A stretch of DNA of 12,550 bases. Origin: an uncultured Roseburia sp. (lineage in GTDB: Bacteria > Bacillota > Clostridia > Lachnospirales > Lachnospiraceae). Shown one piece after another: positions 8,186-12,550 of this stretch. Within the stretch, counting starts at the first letter, position 1. Each line of letters opens with the position of its first letter. The notes under the pieces are model-generated. The model did not search any database. It was not told where the DNA came from and saw only the letters and a list, made by a program, of their open reading frames with translations. The position numbers and the translations under genes were made by a program. The stretch is taken from the NCBI GenBank assembly GCA_947057405.1, contig CAMSEJ010000030.1, forward strand, positions 1 to 12,550, read 5' to 3'.

Positions 8186-8413
8186 TTAAGCTTTAAGCTT
8201 TTCCAAATAGTCGACTGCTTCCTGTACGGTGCGGATATCCGCCGCTTCCTTCTGGTCAATCTCAACGTCAAACGTATCTTCGATTTCCCCGAGCATACTC
8301 ATAAAATCAAAGGAAGTAAATCCCAAATCCTCCATAAAACGCGCCTGCGGCGTTACTGCTTCCGGTTCTGCCTCCACATAGTTTAAAATAATTTCTTTCA
8401 GTTTTTCTAACAT
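8186..8413 (-). CDS. Acyl carrier protein (free-standing thiolation domain)
   Basis: A small acidic carrier of 75 aa that would hold the acyl group as a thioester on 4'-phosphopantetheine. The attachment site is Ser34 in DLGFTSFDFM, which matches the usual DLGxDSL context except that Asp before the Ser is Thr and Leu after it is Phe. The start is the ATG at 8413, with AAGGAGG 6 nt upstream. The ATG two codons earlier (8419) directly abuts the Shine-Dalgarno and is unlikely. It lies between the condensation protein (24 nt) and the ligase (11 nt), which supports a dedicated carrier rather than the fatty-acid-synthesis AcpP. No phosphopantetheinyl transferase is in the window, so one must be supplied elsewhere. 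Confidence 0.93.
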   Translation of the reverse strand: MLEKLKEIILNYVEAEPEAVTPQARFMEDLGFTSFDFMSMLGEIEDTFDVEIDQKEAADIRTVQEAVDYLEKLKA

Positions 8414-8437
8414 ACGCATCCTCCTTTTTGATGGAAC

Positions 8438-9841
8438 TTAGATCAGTTTCATGATATCCCCGACCGGCAGGTTCGGGTTTTCGATTCCTTTAAACATGAT
8501 TTTACACAAATAATAATACAGGTATTCTAACTGCTCTTTGCTTACGGCTTTGACCTGGTGCTCAAAGTTAAAATCCAGGCCGTTATCTTCCGGACGGTGC
8601 ATAACGGTTAAGTACATCGCCTGCGTCGTCGCGCCGTTCGGGTACCATTTGGTCTTATAACGGATATCTCCCAACTTCTCTAAGTTCTGCTCCTTTAAGG
8701 TCATCGGCTGGTAGGTCAGGGACATCGGTTCATACGTCTGTCCCGGCTGCGTCTTATAATACCTGCCGCGGTATGCAAAATAGGCTACCGGGTCGTAGTT
8801 GGCGTGGCGGAACATTTCGTTCTGCAAGTCGCGGATTTCACGCAGCGCTTCCCGGAACGTCGTGTTCTCCGGGATAACGGTACGGAACGGGAACGAATGG
8901 ATCCGGGTGCCGCCGCAGCGTTTTTCTTTTAACGTAGCGCGTCTTGCAATCGCCGTGTTGATGGAAACGTCGTCGTTCCCGTTTTCCTTCTGGAAATAAG
9001 TACGAAGCCCCATAATCAGAAGGCAGGTCAGCGAAATATGCTCCTTGTGGCAAAAATCCATCAGGCGGCTTGTCGGCTCCTCCTCCAGGTGGAAAATGGT
9101 AAGGTTCGATTCCACGGAATCCGATACGTTTACCGCCGTCCGCTGGTTCGGATTGCCGGATTTTTCACGCGCCAGATCTAATTTTTTCGTGCCGTCAATG
9201 CCGTTGTAAATCGGTTCGCCGGCCTCGATCAGCTTGCGGAAAAACGCTTCGTCACGCTCTTTTGCCTTGCAGCCCGCTTCGTATGCCAGGTCTTTTTTCA
9301 GCTGTTCTATATAAGAAGCCATTTCCTTTGGATAAGGAACGGCGTCATAAACCCTGTGGCTGTAAATTTCAATGATATCCCGCAAAAAGCAGATCAAAGA
9401 CTGCGCGTCCATAATGACATGGTCGGACAGCAGGTACACGCCCGAATAGCCGTCCGGCATCTTAATCATGACAACTTTGCTCATCAGGGAATCCTGCCGC
9501 TTCATCGGCACGCCTGTCCACTCCCGCATGGTCTGCTCCGCTTCTTCCATGGTCTTATCGGAGAAGTCTACAAACGGAACTTCCGGTTCGGCTTTGTCAA
9601 TGACATACTGGTACCACGTACCGTCCTTGTCTTTTGCAAACATCAGGCGCATTGATTCGCTGCGGTTGTACGCCTCGATGATACATTCTCGCAGGACGTC
9701 AAAGTCCAGCTCAGTTTCGATTGTTAAGCTGGTGCCGATATTGACAACGGCTTTGTTTTCGCAGGCATCCAAATAGAAAAAATGGAATTTTTGCGCTACG
9801 GTCAACGGATACACGGTATAGCCTTTTCTTGTTTTCATCAT
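8438..9841 (-). CDS. Stand-alone NRPS-type condensation domain protein
   Basis: A protein of 467 aa with the chloramphenicol-acetyltransferase-like fold of NRPS condensation domains, predicted to transfer the carrier-bound acyl group to an amine. Visible parts are a C1-like block YPLTVAQKFHFFY (11-23), a C2-like SMRLMF (63-68) and the active-site C3 block DHVIMDA (140-146). A C5-like region follows at 293-322 (NTAIARR then IHSFPFR). The consensus C3 motif is HHxxxDG; here the first His is Asp and the last Gly is Ala, but the catalytic second His (His141) and Asp145 are kept. The gene starts with tandem ATG codons after AGGGG. It sits 27 nt after the hydrolase and 24 nt before the carrier gene. 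No adenylation or thiolation domain is fused. Alternatives in the same fold are WS/DGAT-like or PapA-like acyltransferases, which would make an ester rather than an amide. Confidence 0.85.
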   Translation of the reverse strand: MMKTRKGYTVYPLTVAQKFHFFYLDACENKAVVNIGTSLTIETELDFDVLRECIIEAYNRSESMRLMFAKDKDGTWYQYVIDKAEPEVPFVDFSDKTMEEAEQTMREWTGVPMKRQDSLMSKVVMIKMPDGYSGVYLLSDHVIMDAQSLICFLRDIIEIYSHRVYDAVPYPKEMASYIEQLKKDLAYEAGCKAKERDEAFFRKLIEAGEPIYNGIDGTKKLDLAREKSGNPNQRTAVNVSDSVESNLTIFHLEEEPTSRLMDFCHKEHISLTCLLIMGLRTYFQKENGNDDVSINTAIARRATLKEKRCGGTRIHSFPFRTVIPENTTFREALREIRDLQNEMFRHANYDPVAYFAYRGRYYKTQPGQTYEPMSLTYQPMTLKEQNLEKLGDIRYKTKWYPNGATTQAMYLTVMHRPEDNGLDFNFEHQVKAVSKEQLEYLYYYLCKIMFKGIENPNLPVGDIMKLI

Positions 9842-9868
9842 ATCAAACCCCTGTTTCTTTCTGCACTG

Positions 9869-10807
9869 TTACATGCCAATTGCTTCTAAGAGCGTATCCA
9901 ACGCCTTTTCATAATTTGCGGTTTCCTTGTAGTAGCTTTCCGCATGCGCGGCGCCGTTTACCGTAAGCATCCACTTATTCGCGGCGCAACTGCGGTACAG
10001 CTTTTCACACATACGGTACGGTACAAACGTATCTTTATCCCCGTGGATAAAAAGCGTCGGCGTTTTGGATTTTGCCACTTCCCTTGCCGCGTTGCATTCG
10101 TCCATGCCGTAGCCCGCAAGTTTTTTGTTCATCCGGTCCGCAATCTGGATTACCGGGAATGCCGGCATATGATACATGGAGTGCAGCACATGGGTAAACA
10201 CTTCCTTCGGAGACGTAAACCCGCAGTCCGCCACAATCCCTTTTACCTGCTCCGGCAGGGAAAGCCCGCTTGCCATCAAAACGGTCGCCGCGCCCATGGA
10301 TGTGCCGTGCAGGAGGATTTTGGCATCCCCGCCGCATTTTTGCCGCGCCCATTCTATCCACTTTAAAACGTCCATGCGGTCCTTGCAGCCAAAGCCTACG
10401 TATTTGCCCTCGCTTTGCCCGTGCGCCCGCAGATCCACAAGCAGCATGGAAAAGTTGTGGTTCAGATAGTAATCCGAGAGGGCGATGTAATCTTTCATGC
10501 CTTCGCTGGTGTACCCGTGGCAGCAGATTACCACGCGTTTATTGTCCCTGTTTTCAAAAAACGTCCCGTGCAGCTTTAACCCGTCGTCCGACGAAATCCA
10601 GACGTCGTCATGCGGCCATGCAAGGAAGCGTTCCTTGCGTTCCGCTATAAAATCCGCATACCGGCTCCAGTCCGTACCCGCCATCTTCATAGTACGCTCC
10701 ACTTTTGCCTCGCTGCGCACCATCGTCCTTCTGTAAAAATAAGCCGATATCAAAAATTCTGCAAAACCCGCCGCGCCAAGAAGCGCCGCGATATTCTTTT
10801 TTTTCAT
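9869..10807 (-). CDS. Membrane-anchored alpha/beta hydrolase
   Basis: Serine hydrolase of the alpha/beta fold (312 aa), broadly like the YqkD/BAAT-type hydrolases of Firmicutes. Residues 5-25 form one hydrophobic helix after KKK, a probable uncleaved membrane anchor or signal anchor; the lysines before it and the arginines after it leave the topology unclear. Other features are the HGYTSEG oxyanion region (97-103), nucleophile Ser170 in HGTSMG, acid Asp259 in HGDKDTFVP and His288 in AAHAES. AAAGGG precedes the ATG. It is the second gene of the operon, 34 nt after the SCP2 gene. The role is unknown: release or clean-up of the carrier-bound acyl group, liberation of fatty acids from host or diet lipids, or turnover of the product all fit the context. 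Confidence 0.88.
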   Translation of the reverse strand: MKKKNIAALLGAAGFAEFLISAYFYRRTMVRSEAKVERTMKMAGTDWSRYADFIAERKERFLAWPHDDVWISSDDGLKLHGTFFENRDNKRVVICCHGYTSEGMKDYIALSDYYLNHNFSMLLVDLRAHGQSEGKYVGFGCKDRMDVLKWIEWARQKCGGDAKILLHGTSMGAATVLMASGLSLPEQVKGIVADCGFTSPKEVFTHVLHSMYHMPAFPVIQIADRMNKKLAGYGMDECNAAREVAKSKTPTLFIHGDKDTFVPYRMCEKLYRSCAANKWMLTVNGAAHAESYYKETANYEKALDTLLEAIGM

Positions 10808-10841
10808 ATGACATCCCTTTCAGCCCGGATTTGCCCGGCCT

Positions 10842-11186
10842 TTATTTTTTCTTCTTTTTCTTTTTGCTGTCGATAATCTCTTTTAAACGCAGGGCTTTTT
10901 CAATGCTGCCCTCTACTTTTAGCTTGCCCAGCGTAAACGCTGCCACCGGATCTAACTTCCCGTCCGCCAGTTTGCGCAGCGTTTTCGCTTCGCAGATAAA
11001 CATGGCGTCCCGGTCATAATATTCATACGGCTCTACAAACAGTTCCCCTTCTTTTACTTCGACGTAAAAGATGCCTTCGCCTTCGCCCGTAATATTAAAC
11101 TGGTAGGCCAGATGCTCCGTAATATCGCTTGTGTCTGCTTCCATAAACTTTCCCTTGATTTCCCCAAAAATTTCTGCGTACGTCAT
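10842..11186 (-). CDS. SCP2 sterol/lipid-binding domain protein
   Basis: A 114-aa protein made almost entirely of one SCP2 (sterol carrier protein 2) domain, a fold with a hydrophobic tunnel for acyl chains, acyl-CoA or sterols. The typical end is plain: the DGKLDPVAAFTLGKLKVEGS block (75-94) and the helix EKALRLKEII. It ends in seven consecutive lysines (108-114) after IIDS, an unusual basic tail that might bind phospholipid or nucleic acid. The start is the ATG at 11186, with GGAGG 8 nt upstream; a GTG further upstream (11201) lies at the ribosome site and is rejected. It is the first gene of the operon, about 45 nt after the inferred transcription start. A lipid-delivery role for the acyl ligase is inferred from context only. 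Confidence 0.88.
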   Translation of the reverse strand: MTYAEIFGEIKGKFMEADTSDITEHLAYQFNITGEGEGIFYVEVKEGELFVEPYEYYDRDAMFICEAKTLRKLADGKLDPVAAFTLGKLKVEGSIEKALRLKEIIDSKKKKKKK

Positions 11187-11209
11187 ACTTTGTTCCTCCA
11201 CTTTTGTTT

Positions 11210-11222
11210 TGACCGTCGGTCA
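11210..11222. promoter_or_regulatory. TetR-type operator, downstream copy
   Basis: TGACCGTCGGTCA is a perfect 6-bp inverted repeat around a central T, of the GACCGnCGGTC type used by many TetR-family repressors. It lies at about +10 to +22 of the inferred operon transcript. It is identical to the copy at 11254-11266 and 44 bp away centre to centre, about four helical turns. The likely ligand is the divergent TetR protein at 11504-12118. Confidence 0.85.
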
Positions 11223-11238
11223 TACTTTGTTTTCTTTG

Positions 11239-11267
11239 ACAATACCACTAATCTGACCGTCGGTCAA
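11239..11267 (-). promoter_or_regulatory. Promoter of the SCP2-to-ligase operon
   Basis: On the minus strand, TTGACC (11262-11267) and TATTGT (11239-11244) are separated by 17 bp. The -35 hexamer shares five bases with the upstream operator palindrome, so repressor binding would directly block polymerase. No other promoter is obvious between the five genes. Confidence 0.7.
11254..11266. promoter_or_regulatory. TetR-type operator, upstream copy overlapping the -35
   Basis: A second exact TGACCGTCGGTCA. It overlaps the operon -35 and lies about 29 bp upstream of the -35 of the divergent tetR-type gene. Occupancy would repress the operon and might also tune repressor expression. Confidence 0.87.
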
Positions 11268-11294
11268 GTCTAAATTATTTTTTTCTGTTGGATA

Positions 11295-11323
11295 TTGAAG
11301 AGATTTTTTTCATATGCTATACT
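11295..11323 (+). promoter_or_regulatory. Promoter of the TetR-family regulator
   Basis: TTGAAG (11295-11300) and TATACT (11318-11323) have a 17-bp spacer. The -10 is preceded by TGC, forming an extended -10 element. Transcription would begin near 11330, leaving an untranslated leader of about 170 nt before the ATG. The operators lie upstream of this promoter rather than across it. Confidence 0.65.
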
Positions 11324-11329
11324 CGTATC

Positions 11330-11503
11330 GTAATTGTCACTAAATATCATTGCCAGACAGTGGGAAATTCATTCGTATTTACAGATAAGAATCTGCCCGC
11401 AGGAAGACGGGACGATCGAAACCGCCAAAGAAACGGTTCCGGCGGGGCTGATTTTGTAATCGCCCGGCTTTTTGGCGCACAGTAAAAAGAAAGGCGGCCG
11501 CAT
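11330..11503 (+). other. Long structured leader of the TetR gene
   Basis: About 170 nt of untranslated sequence with competing short stems: CCCG/CGGG (11396-11399 with 11408-11411), CCGCC/GGCGG (11422-11426 with 11441-11445) and CGCCAAA/TTTGGCG (11423-11429 with 11471-11477). The last two exclude each other. The AAAGG ribosome site lies beside GGCGGCCGC, which can also pair with CGCC. I recognise no known riboswitch, and a reading frame through this stretch (11288-11485) looks non-coding. Confidence 0.35.
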
Positions 11504-12118
11504 ATGCCAGCTCAGGACAAATACAACCGCATCTTAGATGCGCTTATGACCTTATTGGAGAACAATAATATTCAATCAATTTCCGTCAGTGAGATTGCCA
11601 GTACGGCGGGGATTGCAAAGGGCAGCATTTATTATTACTTCCCTTCCAAAGACGCGATTATTGAAGCGTTCGTGGAGCGCAGCTATTCCTCTTCCATCAA
11701 AACCGCCAAGCAGCTTGCGAAGAAAACGGATATTCCGCCGTTTACGCGCATGGCGTTAATTTTCCAGGCGTGCCGGAACTCTTCTTTGGAGTTTTTGCGC
11801 CAGAAGAGCGTTTCGGAAAACGAAGATTTGCAGGGGAAATCCATGCTGCACCACAAGTACTTAAATTATATTGTTTCGGAGTTAAAGCCCGTCCTGACGG
11901 ATATTATCTGCCAGGGAATCGAAAACGGGGAGATTTCATTTGATTATCCGGAGGCGCTTGCGGAGATTACGCTTTTGGTGCTGACGGTAAAGTTTGACAA
12001 TACGCTGATCCCTTCTTCGCCGCAGGAAATCGAACAGACCATGTTAGGGCTGATTGCGCTGCTTGAAAAGGGGACGGATAACCCGAAGGGCTCTCTGAAT
12101 TTTTTGACTGCGGTATAG
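11504..12118 (+). CDS. TetR/AcrR-family transcriptional repressor
   Basis: A DNA-binding regulator of 204 aa. The N-terminal helix-turn-helix is plain: SVSEIASTAGIAKGSIYYYF (27-46) followed by PSKDAIIEAF, the standard TetR recognition-helix region. The C-terminal two thirds is helical and variable, as expected of a ligand-binding and dimer domain, and gives no hint of the ligand. Transcribed away from the SCP2-to-ligase operon, with two matching palindromes in the operon promoter, it almost certainly represses that operon and is relieved by a small molecule, plausibly an acyl substrate or product. The start is the ATG at 11504 with AAAGG 9 nt upstream. The stop codon sits within a small hairpin, but no T-run follows. 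Confidence 0.93.
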   Translation: MPAQDKYNRILDALMTLLENNNIQSISVSEIASTAGIAKGSIYYYFPSKDAIIEAFVERSYSSSIKTAKQLAKKTDIPPFTRMALIFQACRNSSLEFLRQKSVSENEDLQGKSMLHHKYLNYIVSELKPVLTDIICQGIENGEISFDYPEALAEITLLVLTVKFDNTLIPSSPQEIEQTMLGLIALLEKGTDNPKGSLNFLTAV

Positions 12119-12155
12119 TCAGCGTATTGTATACTGCATGTCACAACCATGGGAC

Positions 12156-12185
12156 AAAAAAGCGGGGCAAAATTGGATGCTGCCC
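12156..12185 (-). terminator. Possible second minus-strand terminator
   Basis: On the minus strand GGGCA (12181-12185) can pair with TGCCC (12165-12169) across an 11-nt loop, followed by CGC and six T (12156-12161). It lies between the end of the regulator gene and the better hairpin at 12199-12232. The short stem makes it uncertain. Confidence 0.4.
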
Positions 12186-12198
12186 GTATCCGGCATAT

Positions 12199-12232
12199 AA
12201 AAAGAGGACAGACAACGGATTGTCCATCCTCT
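12199..12232 (-). terminator. Intrinsic terminator of the former rubrerythrin gene
   Basis: AGAGGA/TCCTCT (12203-12208 with 12227-12232) plus an inner GACAA/TTGTC stem separated by a 2x2 internal loop closes a CGGA tetraloop. Five T follow on the minus strand (12199-12203). It starts 14 nt after the original stop codon of the rubrerythrin remnant and looks like that gene's native terminator. Confidence 0.75.
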
Positions 12233-12246
12233 AAAAATGCCTGATA

Positions 12247-12370
12247 CTATGCGGCTTGTTTTTTGCCAAAAGTATCTCTTAAGAAGCCCTTCAAATGCCT
12301 TTCCGTGTCTGGCCTCGTCACGAGCCATTTCATGTACGGTATCATGAATTTTATTCAGGTTAGTCATCAA
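12247..12370 (-). pseudogene. Frameshifted 3' remnant of a rubrerythrin gene
   Basis: On the minus strand, about 30 residues (TNLNKIHDTVHEMARDEARH, then GKAFEGLLKRYF) match the last ferritin-like helix of clostridial rubrerythrins, including the HExxxDEARHG iron-ligand motif. The catalytic N-terminal helices and rubredoxin part are absent. After RYF the frame reads WQKTSRIV; removing one base in the CCAAAAG run near 12266-12271 restores GKKQAA and a stop codon at 12247-12249, a typical rubrerythrin ending. The 124-base length (3n+1) fits a single inserted base. There is no proper start or ribosome site, so the fragment is non-functional. An 86-codon frame continuing to 12119 is an artefact of the frameshift. 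Confidence 0.82.
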
Positions 12371-12371
12371 G

Positions 12372-12550
12372 CTATGCAATCCTTGTATAATTGATTACTG
12401 AGATCTCCTGCATAAGCTGTTTGGCTGTGTTCACTAACTTCTCTAACTGTCGTGCTGTTTCATCTGAATAATATTTTGCGCCGCACTGCTCACACTCTTC
12501 ACAGGGGACATTTTTCACAATAATCACACATCCCTTATAATTTACTACAT
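12372..12550 (-). CDS. YgiT/MqsA-type zinc-finger antitoxin, 5' end outside window
   Basis: The last 58 codons of a gene that enters from the right edge and stops at 12372-12374. The reading includes CVIIVKNVPCEECEQCGAKY, then SDETARQLEKLV and QEISVINYTRIA. This is the YgiT-type zinc-finger family: the visible C-x2-C-x2-C pattern supplies the second zinc half-site, and the first CxxC pair should lie just outside the window. In Firmicutes such proteins are usually antitoxins following a small toxin gene (DUF4258 or MqsR type), so a toxin is expected upstream, beyond the right edge. No C-terminal HTH domain is present in this short version. It is too close to the edge and too short for a start to be seen. 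It directly abuts the rubrerythrin remnant. Confidence 0.75.
   Translation of the reverse strand, partial: VVNYKGCVIIVKNVPCEECEQCGAKYYSDETARQLEKLVNTAKQLMQEISVINYTRIA

Noticed and set aside
11182..11231. 13-bp direct repeat GTCATACTTTGTT and a decoy ATG upstream of the SCP2 gene
   Set aside because: The copies at 11182-11194 and 11219-11231 create a second ATG (11221-11223) that opens a short frame overlapping the SCP2 start. It has no ribosome site and only 13 bases are duplicated, so I do not call a leader peptide.
12119..12379. 86-codon minus-strand frame as a small intact gene
   Set aside because: Its first third is a rubrerythrin tail and the rest is out-of-frame sequence running through two terminator hairpins. 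It is a frameshifted remnant, not a gene.

Overview
The window looks like a chromosomal segment of an anaerobic gut Firmicute, most likely a Lachnospiraceae-type clostridium. This rests on protein style (long single-chain PurL, short Bacillus-type NagB, AdhE-like iron alcohol dehydrogenase, clostridial rubrerythrin and YgiT remnants), strong AGGAGG ribosome sites and moderate GC content. It is an inference; no 16S or other marker gene is present.

Left part (1-2700): a non-coding, highly self-complementary element (about 1-380) lies downstream of an iron-dependent alcohol dehydrogenase (minus strand, 389-1606). Divergent from it is nagB, glucosamine-6-phosphate deaminase (1836-2579). Their shared spacer holds back-to-back promoters. 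nagB runs convergently into purL, and a strong minus-strand terminator separates them.

Middle (2699-6502): purL, the large formylglycinamidine ribonucleotide synthase of purine synthesis, stands as a single gene with its own terminator.

Right-centre (6608-12118), the most interesting part: a five-gene minus-strand operon, in transcription order SCP2-fold lipid-binding protein, membrane-anchored alpha/beta hydrolase, stand-alone NRPS-type condensation domain, acyl carrier protein and AMP-forming acyl ligase, ending in an intrinsic terminator. A TetR-family repressor is divergently transcribed. The promoter of the operon carries two identical 13-bp palindromes (TGACCGTCGGTCA), one overlapping the -35 and one just after the start of transcription. 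The ligase, carrier and condensation proteins form a dissected minimal NRPS (A, T and C on separate polypeptides). The likely chemistry is activation of a carboxylic acid (probably a fatty acid), loading on the carrier, and transfer to an amine. This resembles the fatty acid amide clusters reported from gut Clostridia. SCP2 and hydrolase would be lipid-handling accessories.

Right edge (12119-12550): two minus-strand terminator hairpins, then a frameshifted 3' remnant of a rubrerythrin gene, immediately preceded by the 3' part of a YgiT/MqsA-type zinc-finger antitoxin gene that runs off the window. This looks like a recombination scar.
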